Of a stretch of 64,000 bases of DNA, positions 8,603 through 16,811 are shown in pieces (position 1 is the first letter of the stretch; each line of letters opens with the position of its first letter). The notes beneath the pieces are model-generated. The model did no database searches and had not been told where the DNA came from. It saw nothing but the letters and a program-made list of their open reading frames with translations. A program made the translations under genes and the position numbers. This stretch comes from an uncultured Aquimarina sp. (GTDB taxonomy: Bacteria; Bacteroidota; Bacteroidia; Flavobacteriales; Flavobacteriaceae), in contig CANMLS010000018.1 of assembly GCA_947498785.1 (NCBI GenBank), positions 34,529-98,528 on the forward strand, given 5' to 3'.

Positions 8603-9715
8603 ATGAAGGAAGATTTTTACGAAATATTAGGTATAAGCAAAAATGCTACAGATGCTGAAATAAAAAAAGCATACCGTAAAAAAGCTATAGAATACCACCC
8701 AGATAAAAACCCTGGAGATGCTACGGCAGAAGAGAAGTTTAAAAAAGCAGCTGAAGCATATGAGGTTTTAAGCGACCCTGATAAAAAAGCACGTTATGAT
8801 CAATATGGTCATCAGGCATTTGAAGGCGGTGGCTTTGGCGGTGGCGGAGGTATGAATATGGATGATATCTTTAGTCAATTTGGAGATATCTTTGGCGGTG
8901 GCGGTTTTGGTGGTTTTGGCGGTTTTGGTGGCGGCGGAAGACAACGCAGAGCTAAAGGAAGTAATCTACGTATTCGAGTTAAACTTACTTTGGAGGAGAT
9001 CGCTAATGGAGTAGATAAAAAGATCAAAGTAAAACGAAAAATCCAAGCTCCAGGAACTACGTACAAAACTTGTGGAACTTGTAATGGAACAGGACAAGTA
9101 ACTAGAGTTACCAATACAATTCTTGGAAGAATGCAAACTTCATCTGCATGTTCTACTTGTGGAGGAGCAGGTCAAACAATAGATCATAGGCCTTCTGATG
9201 CCGATGGTCAAGGACTAAAAGTGACAGAAGAAACCGTAAGTATTAGTATTCCTGCTGGAGTAGAGGATGGTATGCAACTTAAGGTTTCAGGAAAAGGTAA
9301 CGAAGCTCCAGGTAATGGAATTGCTGGAGATCTTTTGGTAGCTATAGAGGAGCAAGAACATCCAGAACTTCAACGAGAAGGAAATAATTTGCATTACGAT
9401 TTGTATATCAGTTTTTCTGAAGCTGCTTTAGGAGCATCGAGAGAAATTGATACCGTATCAGGTAAGGTACGCATCAAGATCGAAGAAGGAGTACAAAGCG
9501 GTAAGATTCTTAGATTAAGAGGAAAAGGTATTCCTAGTCTTAATGGTTATGGAAAAGGAGATTTACTGGTTCATGTTAATGTTTGGACTCCAAAAACACT
9601 AAATAAAGAACAACGAGAATTTTTCGAAAGAATGTCTAAAGATGATCATTTTAGACCTAATCCTGAAAGTGGAGAGAAATCATTTTTTGAAAAAGTAAAA
9701 GATATGTTTTCTTAA
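8603..9715 (+). CDS. dnaJ: Chaperone DnaJ with a reduced, one-zinc cysteine domain
   Basis: 370-residue Hsp40. The J domain carries the HPD motif (32-34). A Gly/Phe-rich linker spans about 74-115. The cysteine-rich region contains only two CxxCxGxG motifs, CGTCNGTG (157-164) and CSTCGGAG (183-190), instead of four, so only one zinc centre can form. The two C-terminal substrate-binding domains are intact and end in FFEKVKDMFS. The open frame is continuous with no sign of deletion damage, and I recall the same reduced form in other flavobacterial DnaJ proteins, so it is probably a lineage trait. It is cotranscribed with grpE. Confidence 0.95.
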   Translation: MKEDFYEILGISKNATDAEIKKAYRKKAIEYHPDKNPGDATAEEKFKKAAEAYEVLSDPDKKARYDQYGHQAFEGGGFGGGGGMNMDDIFSQFGDIFGGGGFGGFGGFGGGGRQRRAKGSNLRIRVKLTLEEIANGVDKKIKVKRKIQAPGTTYKTCGTCNGTGQVTRVTNTILGRMQTSSACSTCGGAGQTIDHRPSDADGQGLKVTEETVSISIPAGVEDGMQLKVSGKGNEAPGNGIAGDLLVAIEEQEHPELQREGNNLHYDLYISFSEAALGASREIDTVSGKVRIKIEEGVQSGKILRLRGKGIPSLNGYGKGDLLVHVNVWTPKTLNKEQREFFERMSKDDHFRPNPESGEKSFFEKVKDMFS

Positions 9716-9782
9716 TAAAATTGAGTGATTTTAACCATAGATAATGATTCAATTCTATTAACGTTTGATTAAGAAAAATTCG

Positions 9783-9790
9783 TATATTTG
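9783..9790 (+). promoter_or_regulatory. TAnnTTTG -7 box of a possible small transcript
   Basis: TATATTTG fits the Bacteroidota -7 consensus exactly. A TTTG lies at 9764-9767, but with a 15-bp spacer, shorter than the usual 17-20. No gene start follows within 200 bp, and a strong hairpin with a T-run lies at 9844-9885, so the element seems to serve a short RNA. Confidence 0.45.
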
Positions 9791-9795
9791 AGACA

Positions 9796-9885
9796 TCACT
9801 AGCGCATTTAGTGATAATTTTTCTTTTTCATAGCAATTTTTTTCCCATCCTAAATACTTGTATTCAGGGTGGGTTTTGTTTTTTT
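9796..9885 (+). ncRNA. Candidate small RNA between dnaJ and the ABC exporter
   Basis: A transcript starting just after the -7 box at 9783-9790 would be about 90 nt. It would hold a 5' hairpin (TCACTA, 7-nt loop, TAGTGA; 9796-9814), a U-rich linker, and an intrinsic terminator. No ORF of meaningful length fits in it. I know no named RNA family with this sequence. The alternative is that the terminator merely ends dnaJ transcription. Confidence 0.4.
9844..9885 (+). terminator. Strong rho-independent terminator
   Basis: CCCATCCT (9844-9851) pairs with AGGGTGGG (9866-9873), and the stem continues inwards through AATAC/GTATT. A T-rich tail follows to 9885. It would terminate dnaJ readthrough and any short transcript from 9796. 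Confidence 0.75.
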
Positions 9886-9999
9886 ATAAGGTTTGATATT
9901 CAAAATATATATTAATTAATATTTAACATAATTAGTATAAGTTTTTAAGTTTTCGTATCATTCAGGTTCTATATAAACTACAATAATATTTTACAGTCT

Positions 10000-10929
10000 A
10001 TGACTAATCTTTTAGAGGTGCGGCAAGCCACAAAACGATTTGGAACTTTTACAGCATTAGAAGATGTATCAATTCAAGTACCTAAAGGAAGTATTTTTGG
10101 ATTACTGGGACCTAACGGAGCAGGTAAGACTACACTAATAAGGATTATTAATCAAATTACGTTGCCAGATGAAGGAAGTGTATATTTGGATAATGAATTG
10201 CTAAATCCAAAACATATTAGAGATATTGGGTATTTACCCGAAGAAAGAGGATTGTATAAGTCTATGAAGGTTGGAGAACAAGCATTATACTTAGCTCAAC
10301 TCAAAGGGCTTAGTAAAACAGAAGCTAAAGAACGTCTCAAGTTTTGGTTCGATAAATTTGAAATAACCCATTGGTGGAACAAGAAAATACAAGAACTTTC
10401 TAAAGGAATGGCTCAGAAAGTACAATTCATTGTAACTATATTACATAGACCTAAATTACTGATTTTTGATGAGCCTTTTAGTGGTTTTGACCCTATAAAT
10501 GCAAATGTCATCAAAGATGAAATCTTGCAATTACGAGATGAAGGAGCTACGGTGATATTTTCTACGCATCGAATGGAGAGCGTAGAAGAGTTATGTGATC
10601 ATATTGCATTAATTAATAAGTCTAAAAAAATCCTAGAAGGTGAAGTCACTGAAATCAAAAGAATGTATAAATCTAATACCTTCGAAGTTGGCCTTTTAAC
10701 CGATGATCATGATACCATATACCGTAGTTTAAAAGAAAAATTTATAGTCACTCCTGCAGATTTTAAAGTCATTGATGATCAATTGAAAATGAAAATAACT
10801 CTAGATGATAATGCATCATCTAATGAATTATTACAATACTTGTCGGGAAGAGGACAAGTTATGAGATTTAATGAAGTAATACCTGGAGTTAACGAGATAT
10901 TTATTAAAACGATCACAGAGAATGAGTAA
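10000..10929 (+). CDS. ABC transporter ATP-binding protein (NatA-like)
   Basis: 309-residue nucleotide-binding subunit. Walker A is GPNGAGKTT (37-45), the signature is ELSKGMAQKVQ, Walker B is LLIFDEPFSG, and the H-loop is IFSTHRM. A C-terminal extension of about 85 residues (DUF4162-type) is typical of the Na+/drug exporter ATPases. It overlaps the downstream permease gene by 8 bp, so the two form one exporter. The substrate is unknown; NatAB relatives export Na+ or hydrophobic compounds. Confidence 0.9.
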   Translation: MTNLLEVRQATKRFGTFTALEDVSIQVPKGSIFGLLGPNGAGKTTLIRIINQITLPDEGSVYLDNELLNPKHIRDIGYLPEERGLYKSMKVGEQALYLAQLKGLSKTEAKERLKFWFDKFEITHWWNKKIQELSKGMAQKVQFIVTILHRPKLLIFDEPFSGFDPINANVIKDEILQLRDEGATVIFSTHRMESVEELCDHIALINKSKKILEGEVTEIKRMYKSNTFEVGLLTDDHDTIYRSLKEKFIVTPADFKVIDDQLKMKITLDDNASSNELLQYLSGRGQVMRFNEVIPGVNEIFIKTITENE

Positions 10930-12220
10930 CCTTAAGCTAATTATAAAAAGAGAATTTATAGCCCGAGTTCGCAATAAAACATTTGTGGTGATGACTTTTT
11001 TAAGTCCGTTGATTGTTGTAGGCATGATTTCATTAATAGCATGGTTAACCACCTTAAATAATGATGAGATTCATAAAGTTGCATTCTTAGATGAAACAGG
11101 TCTGTTTACCTCTGATTTTAAAGATTCTGATAAAGTTGATTATATTGATTATAGTGCATTGCCTTTAAATGATGCAAAGGATTCTGTGGTAATTAAACAA
11201 TTGAATGGGTTGCTATATATTCCAAAAAAGAACACTAATAGAGAGCTTGCGACAGCAATTCAATTTTATGCAGATGAATCTCCTAATATCTCAGCCCTTA
11301 ATAAAATTGAAAAAATAATAGGAGATAAGCTGACAAATCAAAATTTTACAGAAAAAGGCTTGGATTTATCTATGATAGAAAATGCTAAAGCCAAAGTAAA
11401 TATCCAAATAGAGAATTTTTCTGGTGAGAAAACTTCTAAGATGTCTAGTTATGTAAAAATGGTTTTTGGTGGAGCCGCAGGGTATTTTTTGATGATGTTT
11501 ATCATTATTTACGGTAATATGGTGATGCGATCTGTAATAGAAGAAAAATCTAATCGTATTATAGAAATTATTATTTCTTCGGTAAAGCCGTTACAATTAA
11601 TGATGGGGAAAATATTAGGAACTTCTTTTGCTGGAATTCTTCAGTTTTTGGTTTGGGTAATTTTAGGAGGAGTTTTATTAACTATAGCTACATCAATTTT
11701 TGGTATAGATCCGCAGCCAGTGGGGATGGATCAATCATTGGCTTTGCAAGAAGGAAATCACGAAGAAATACAATTATTACTTCAGGATATTATGAAACTT
11801 CCGTTAGGAACTCTGATATTTTCATTTTTCATTTATTTCATAGGAGGTTATTTTTTATATAGTTCTATTTATGCAGCAATAGGTGCTGCAGTTGATAGTG
11901 AAACAGATTCTCAACAATTTATGTTGCCCATTATATTACCTCTGATGTTAGGGATTTATGTAGGTTTCTTTTCTGTAATAGAAAATCCTCATGGTACTGT
12001 ATCAATGGTGTTTTCTATGATTCCTTTGACATCTCCAATAGTTATGTTAATGCGGATTCCTTTTGGAGTACCTTGGTGGGAAGTATTGATCTCTATTCTT
12101 TTGTTGATAGGAAGTATTATCTTTATCATATGGCTAGCAGGGAAAATATATAGAGTAGGAATACTCATGTATGGAAAAAAACCAAGTTATAAAGAATTAT
12201 TTAAATGGATAAAGTATTAA
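10922..12220 (+). CDS. ABC exporter permease (NatB/ABC2 type)
   Basis: 432-residue membrane subunit. One N-terminal transmembrane helix (about 22-45) is followed by a periplasmic domain of about 130 residues, then five or six helices from about residue 178 to the C-terminus. The motif YGNMVMRSVIEEKSNRIIEII is the conserved coupling segment of ABC-2 permeases of the NatB class. Start and stop overlap or abut its neighbours: 8 bp with the ATPase, and 4 bp before the MscS gene. It works with the preceding ATPase. Confidence 0.9.
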   Translation: MSNLKLIIKREFIARVRNKTFVVMTFLSPLIVVGMISLIAWLTTLNNDEIHKVAFLDETGLFTSDFKDSDKVDYIDYSALPLNDAKDSVVIKQLNGLLYIPKKNTNRELATAIQFYADESPNISALNKIEKIIGDKLTNQNFTEKGLDLSMIENAKAKVNIQIENFSGEKTSKMSSYVKMVFGGAAGYFLMMFIIIYGNMVMRSVIEEKSNRIIEIIISSVKPLQLMMGKILGTSFAGILQFLVWVILGGVLLTIATSIFGIDPQPVGMDQSLALQEGNHEEIQLLLQDIMKLPLGTLIFSFFIYFIGGYFLYSSIYAAIGAAVDSETDSQQFMLPIILPLMLGIYVGFFSVIENPHGTVSMVFSMIPLTSPIVMLMRIPFGVPWWEVLISILLLIGSIIFIIWLAGKIYRVGILMYGKKPSYKELFKWIKY

Positions 12221-12224
12221 TCCT

Positions 12225-13109
12225 ATGATTCAAGAAGAACTTACAGATCAGGTAAAAGAAGTAATTCAAGAAAATATTTGGGGCACTATACAGGGTTTTT
12301 TGGACTATGAAATTTTTTATTTTGGAAAAGATCATGCAATTAAGCTCACTCTTGGATTATTACTTTTTGTAGTTTTAATAGTAATAATTACTTCTTTTCT
12401 ACTTAAAGTTTTTAAAAGAATTGTTACAAAAAAACTGCGTAGAGAGGATAAGCAAAAATTCGAATCTATATTCTCATTTTCAAAATATTTTGTTTATCTC
12501 ATCGTTATATTTTTTACTTTAGACAGCATTGGCTTTAATATTACGGCGATATTTGCTGCTTCTGCTGCTTTATTAGTAGGAGTTGGACTTGCTTTACAAA
12601 CCCTTATTCAAGATATATTGTCTGGGGTTTTTATTTTTATTGACCAAACTGTGCATGTTGGAGATATAATAGAGTTAGATGGTAAGGTAGGGAGAGTAGA
12701 AGAAATTAAACTGCGAACTACCAGAGCAGTTACCATTGATAATAAAGTACTGATTATACCTAATCATAAATACTTAACATCTGTGTTGTATAATTGGACT
12801 CAAAATGGTACGGTGACAAGAGAATCGATTACAGTTGGTGTAGCATATGGTAGCGATACCGAGTTGATTAAAGAATTGCTTACCAAAGCGGCTTTATCTA
12901 ATTCAAATGTGTTAAAAGAGCCACCCCCGTTGGTTTTGTTTACCGATTTTGCAGATAGCTCATTAAATTTTGAATTAATTTTTACAATAAATGATAGTTT
13001 TCAAGAAGCAATACCAAAAAGTGAAATACGATTTGAAATAGATCGTTTGTTTAGAGCGCATAATATTAGCATTCCTTTTCCTCAACGTGAAATCACAATT
13101 TTAAAATAA
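12225..13109 (+). CDS. MscS-family mechanosensitive ion channel
   Basis: 294 residues. Three hydrophobic segments lie at about 42-65, 86-106 and 112-128; the last is the pore-lining helix, ending in GVGLALQTLIQDILSGVFI. The cytoplasmic beta domain follows with the conserved HVGDIIELDGKVGRVEEIKLRTT and IPNHKYL. Such channels open on membrane tension and release solutes during osmotic downshock. It lies 4 bp after the ABC permease gene, so it probably shares that transcript. Confidence 0.92.
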   Translation: MIQEELTDQVKEVIQENIWGTIQGFLDYEIFYFGKDHAIKLTLGLLLFVVLIVIITSFLLKVFKRIVTKKLRREDKQKFESIFSFSKYFVYLIVIFFTLDSIGFNITAIFAASAALLVGVGLALQTLIQDILSGVFIFIDQTVHVGDIIELDGKVGRVEEIKLRTTRAVTIDNKVLIIPNHKYLTSVLYNWTQNGTVTRESITVGVAYGSDTELIKELLTKAALSNSNVLKEPPPLVLFTDFADSSLNFELIFTINDSFQEAIPKSEIRFEIDRLFRAHNISIPFPQREITILK

Positions 13110-13150
13110 TAAAATAATATCGAAGTACATTTAACAAATAACTGCTAGAG

Positions 13151-14050
13151 ATGATAAAAAACTCCTTATTGGTAGTATGCTTATTTCTATGTACTTTTAA
13201 TACTCTAAAAGCGCAGGGTACCGATTTGGTGAGGTTTGAATATGCATATATCCCTCAGGCAGATAGTGATAATGTGTACAGTAGAATTAGGTTCTCTTTT
13301 AACTATCCCATAAAAATGGATGAGAAAGGAAGTTATTTGGTAATCAGCCCGCAATACAGATATAATAATTTGGAGATAAATGATAGATTGATTATTGATG
13401 ATGGGGGAGACTTTAATAGTTTCCAAACCTTTAGTTTAGAGCTTGGTTATACATTTAAAATGAAAAATGATTGGCGTTTTGGCACTAAAGTGGGGGGAGG
13501 AATTTCATCTAATTTTGAAGATTCTGGTGTAAAAAGTGATGATTTTAGATATACAGGGTCTATATATTTTGTAAAAAGTTATAAGGATAAGAATGCTCCT
13601 AAAACATCCCGGTTAATATTAGGCTTGAAGTATACTACACCAGCAAGTATAAATTTCCCATTACCTATTATTAATTATTTTAAAAGATTTCATCCTAGTT
13701 GGTCATATTCTCTAGGTACGCCCAAAACAAGTATTAAGTATTTTTTTAATAAAAAGAATACATTACAAGCGTTTATTGGTCTTGATCGATTTTATGGTAA
13801 TCTGCAGAATAACAGGATGGTTACGGGAGAGAATGGAGTGGCGAAAATAGCAGAAAATGCATCTATGTTAAATATTCTAGGAGCATTAGGATACCAATAT
13901 TATATTACGGAACACTTATTGTTCTATGCATACGGAGGATATACATTAAGTAATGAAATTCGATTACGGGATGGAAATCAGGAAAATATACTAACGATTA
14001 ATGATAGAAATACATTCTATTTTCGTAGCGGAATAAAACTAAAAATATAA
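13151..14050 (+). CDS. Outer-membrane beta-barrel protein (possibly DUF6268)
   Basis: 299 residues with a signal peptide ending in KAQG (about residue 22). The rest is built of amphipathic strands such as SRIRFSFNYP, YLVISPQYRY and FSLELGYTF, and the final residues (FYFRSGIKLKI) form a typical closing strand for an outer-membrane barrel. I link it to DUF6268 only tentatively. Its stop codon overlaps the start of the sigma-54-type regulator by one base, so the two are cotranscribed. No ligand can be inferred. Confidence 0.75.
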   Translation: MIKNSLLVVCLFLCTFNTLKAQGTDLVRFEYAYIPQADSDNVYSRIRFSFNYPIKMDEKGSYLVISPQYRYNNLEINDRLIIDDGGDFNSFQTFSLELGYTFKMKNDWRFGTKVGGGISSNFEDSGVKSDDFRYTGSIYFVKSYKDKNAPKTSRLILGLKYTTPASINFPLPIINYFKRFHPSWSYSLGTPKTSIKYFFNKKNTLQAFIGLDRFYGNLQNNRMVTGENGVAKIAENASMLNILGALGYQYYITEHLLFYAYGGYTLSNEIRLRDGNQENILTINDRNTFYFRSGIKLKI

Positions 14051-15213
14051 TGGCAAAAATACTAGTAATTGAAGACGAAGCAGCAATCAGAAGAGTTCTT
14101 GTGAAAATCTTATCTGAAGAAAGTAGTAATTATGAGGTTTTTGAAGCTGAAGATGGGCTCGCTGGGATTGAAAAAATTAAAACAGAAGATTACGATCTAG
14201 TACTTTGTGATATTAAAATGCCAAAGATGGATGGAGTAGAAGTATTGGAAGCTATAAAAAAGATAAAACCAGAAACCCCTATTGTTATGATTTCTGGTCA
14301 TGGCGATTTAGATACTGCGGTTAACACCATGCGTTTAGGTGCTTTTGATTATATCTCTAAACCACCAGATTTAAACCGTTTGCTCAATACTGTTCGTAAT
14401 GCTTTGGATCGAAAAGAGTTGGTTGTAGAAAATAAAATGCTTAAAAAGAAAGTTTCCAAAAACTACGAGATGATAGGTGAGTCTCAAGCAATTTCTGATA
14501 TTAAAAATATTATTGATAAGGTTGCTGCAACTGATGCAAGAGTATTGATTACTGGGCCTAATGGAACAGGGAAAGAATTAGTAGCACATTGGATTCATCA
14601 AAAAGGCGAACGTTCAAAAGGACCAATGATTGAGGTGAATTGCGCAGCAATACCTGGAGAATTAATAGAAAGTGAGCTTTTTGGGCATGTAAAAGGAGCT
14701 TTTACTTCTGCAAATAAAGATCGAGCAGGTAAATTTGAAGCAGCTAATGGAGGAACAATATTTCTCGATGAAATTGGAGATATGAGTCTTTCGGCACAAG
14801 CAAAAGTGTTAAGAGCTTTGCAAGAAAACAAGATACAGCGAGTGGGTAGTGATAAAGATATTAAAGTAGATGTTAGAGTTGTTGCTGCAACAAATAAGGA
14901 TTTAAAGAAAGAGATAGCAGAAAATAATTTTAGAGAAGATTTGTATCATAGGCTTGCTGTGATTTTAATAAAAGTTCCTGCTCTTAATGATAGAAGAGAT
15001 GATATCCCTTTGTTGGTAGAGTATTTTGCTAAGAAAATATCAGGAGAGCAAGGATCACCTGTCAAGAAATTTTCGTCTAAAGCAATCAAACAATTACAAC
15101 AGTATGATTGGACAGGTAATATAAGAGAACTTCGAAATGTAATTGAACGCCTTATCATTCTTGGCGGGAATGAGGTAAGTGAGGAAGATGTTAAACTTTT
15201 TGCTGCAAAGTAA
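14050..15213 (+). CDS. Sigma-54-type response regulator without a DNA-binding domain
   Basis: 387 residues. The receiver domain (1-120) has phospho-acceptor Asp54 (LVLCDIKMPKMDG) and the switch Lys104. The AAA+ domain has Walker A GPNGTGKE (169-176), the sigma-54 contact loop GAFTSA (216-221) in place of the canonical GAFTGA, Walker B GGTIFLDEIGDM, and the arginine-finger region FREDLYHRL. The protein ends about 15 residues after the AAA+ lid (NEVSEEDVKLFAAK), so the usual Fis-type HTH is missing. It may act from solution or control a partner. No kinase lies beside it. Confidence 0.9.
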   Translation: MAKILVIEDEAAIRRVLVKILSEESSNYEVFEAEDGLAGIEKIKTEDYDLVLCDIKMPKMDGVEVLEAIKKIKPETPIVMISGHGDLDTAVNTMRLGAFDYISKPPDLNRLLNTVRNALDRKELVVENKMLKKKVSKNYEMIGESQAISDIKNIIDKVAATDARVLITGPNGTGKELVAHWIHQKGERSKGPMIEVNCAAIPGELIESELFGHVKGAFTSANKDRAGKFEAANGGTIFLDEIGDMSLSAQAKVLRALQENKIQRVGSDKDIKVDVRVVAATNKDLKKEIAENNFREDLYHRLAVILIKVPALNDRRDDIPLLVEYFAKKISGEQGSPVKKFSSKAIKQLQQYDWTGNIRELRNVIERLIILGGNEVSEEDVKLFAAK

Positions 15214-15265
15214 GAAGTAATCAAAATCAGTATCTTGCGACCAAAACCCCATATACCCCAAAAAA

Positions 15266-15787
15266 ATGAAAAGAATTTTGTGTTTTACTTTATTGTCATT
15301 TTTTATACATATAACAAATGCACAATATGACCCAGGAGCGACCAATTATGGTTTGGTAGCAGCAAAGAGTTTTGCTTTGGATAAAGAAGTGGGGTTGGGA
15401 GCAAGGATAGAATATGCTTTTAATTGTTATACTACTTTTATGGGTGAGTATAATCGTACATTTGCTATAGGAGCAGACGAAGATTATGAAGGGTTTAATG
15501 AATTGGCTTTTGGAGTAAACCTGATCTTGTTTAATTGGTACCCTACAACCATAACGGCAGGAATGGGATATGTGGGCAATGATTCGAGCATTTTTGAGGA
15601 TATCGAGGATGAAGCTTTTTTGGGCTTCAGAACAGGAAACTTTAATCATGGAGCACAAATAAAAATTAGAGCATTACATCAAGCCACTCGATATGTCCAT
15701 ATTTTTGCAGAATTAAATGTTAAGAGTTTAGGGCGACGATATGATACTTTTCTAATAGGTTTTAGCTACGACTTTTATGCAAAGTAA
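15266..15787 (+). CDS. Small secreted beta-barrel protein
   Basis: 173 residues with a signal peptide cleaved after ITNAQ (about residue 20). The mature part has short alternating strands (VGLGARIEYAFNCYTTFMGEYNR, YVHIFAELNVKSL) and ends in FLIGFSYDFYAK, with an aromatic residue near the C-terminus as expected for an outer-membrane barrel of about eight strands. I recognise no specific family. It follows the sigma-54-type regulator by 52 bp and may be part of the same transcript. Confidence 0.7.
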   Translation: MKRILCFTLLSFFIHITNAQYDPGATNYGLVAAKSFALDKEVGLGARIEYAFNCYTTFMGEYNRTFAIGADEDYEGFNELAFGVNLILFNWYPTTITAGMGYVGNDSSIFEDIEDEAFLGFRTGNFNHGAQIKIRALHQATRYVHIFAELNVKSLGRRYDTFLIGFSYDFYAK

Positions 15788-15911
15788 ATCCTTATTATTC
15801 TAAAGAAAAATAGATGCGATTAAAACTGAAATATATCATAGTTTAACATCAAAACTATTTTCTTACACATAGAAACTTTAGTATCTTTCGGATAATAACA
15901 CAAATCATAAG

Positions 15912-16790
15912 ATGAAGAAGATAAATCACGAAGACTTTAAAGTATCTAATCCTTTAGAGTTGTCAAATATCCCTACCACTTTTGACCTTGAAGAAGATGA
16001 AAAGACAATAGAAAAAGAACTTGAAAAAGTTCGTGAAAAACTAGGGAAGCTTCAAGATACATTATATGCTCATGGCAAATATGCAGTATTGGTTTGTTTT
16101 CAGGGTATGGATACTTCTGGGAAAGATAGCTTAATCAGAGAAGTTTTTAAAGATTTTAATACCCGTGGTATAATAGTGCATAGTTTTAAGGTACCTACAG
16201 AACTAGAATTGGGGCATGATTATTTATGGAGGCATTATATAGCACTGCCACAACAAGGAAAGTTTGGGGTCTTTAACAGGACACACTATGAAAATGTTTT
16301 GGTCACACGAGTACATCCCGAATATATAATGGGCGAAAATATTCCCCATGTCAATACCGTTGAGGATATAACTGATACTTTCTGGGATAAGCGTTTTGAA
16401 CAAATACAAAATTTTGAAAAGCATATTGCAGAAAATGGTACGTTGATCTATAAATTTTACTTACACCTATCCAAAGGAGAACAAAAGAATAGATTACTAC
16501 GCAGACTTGAAAAGAAAGAAAAAAATTGGAAGTTTTCATCTGGAGATCTAAAAGAGCGTAAACTTTGGGATACATATCAAACTTGTTATCAAGAAGCAAT
16601 AAACAGAACTTCTTTGCCTCATGCTCCCTGGTATGTAATTCCAGCAGATGATAAGCCCGTAGCACGATATATTGTAGCCAAAACATTATATGATACTTTA
16701 AAAGAATATGATGATATACAGGAACCTGAACTAGATGATAAAACAAAAGCGAATCTAGGACTTTATAGAGAGCAATTAGAAAACGAATAA
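15912..16790 (+). CDS. PPK2-family polyphosphate:nucleotide phosphotransferase
   Basis: 292 residues. Thymidylate-kinase-like P-loop fold of the PPK2 family (TIGR03709 type). These enzymes transfer phosphate between polyphosphate and nucleoside mono- or diphosphates. Walker A is GMDTSGKDS (65-73). The lid and Walker B region reads FGVFNRTHYENVLVTRVHPE. The Lys/Arg-rich segment KNRLLRRLEKKEKNWKF probably binds polyphosphate. The C-terminal PWYVIPADDKPVARYIVA is characteristic. Preferred nucleotide and direction cannot be read from the sequence. Confidence 0.9.
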   Translation: MKKINHEDFKVSNPLELSNIPTTFDLEEDEKTIEKELEKVREKLGKLQDTLYAHGKYAVLVCFQGMDTSGKDSLIREVFKDFNTRGIIVHSFKVPTELELGHDYLWRHYIALPQQGKFGVFNRTHYENVLVTRVHPEYIMGENIPHVNTVEDITDTFWDKRFEQIQNFEKHIAENGTLIYKFYLHLSKGEQKNRLLRRLEKKEKNWKFSSGDLKERKLWDTYQTCYQEAINRTSLPHAPWYVIPADDKPVARYIVAKTLYDTLKEYDDIQEPELDDKTKANLGLYREQLENE

Positions 16791-16811
16791 AAGCTTGTTA
16801 AAAAATACATT

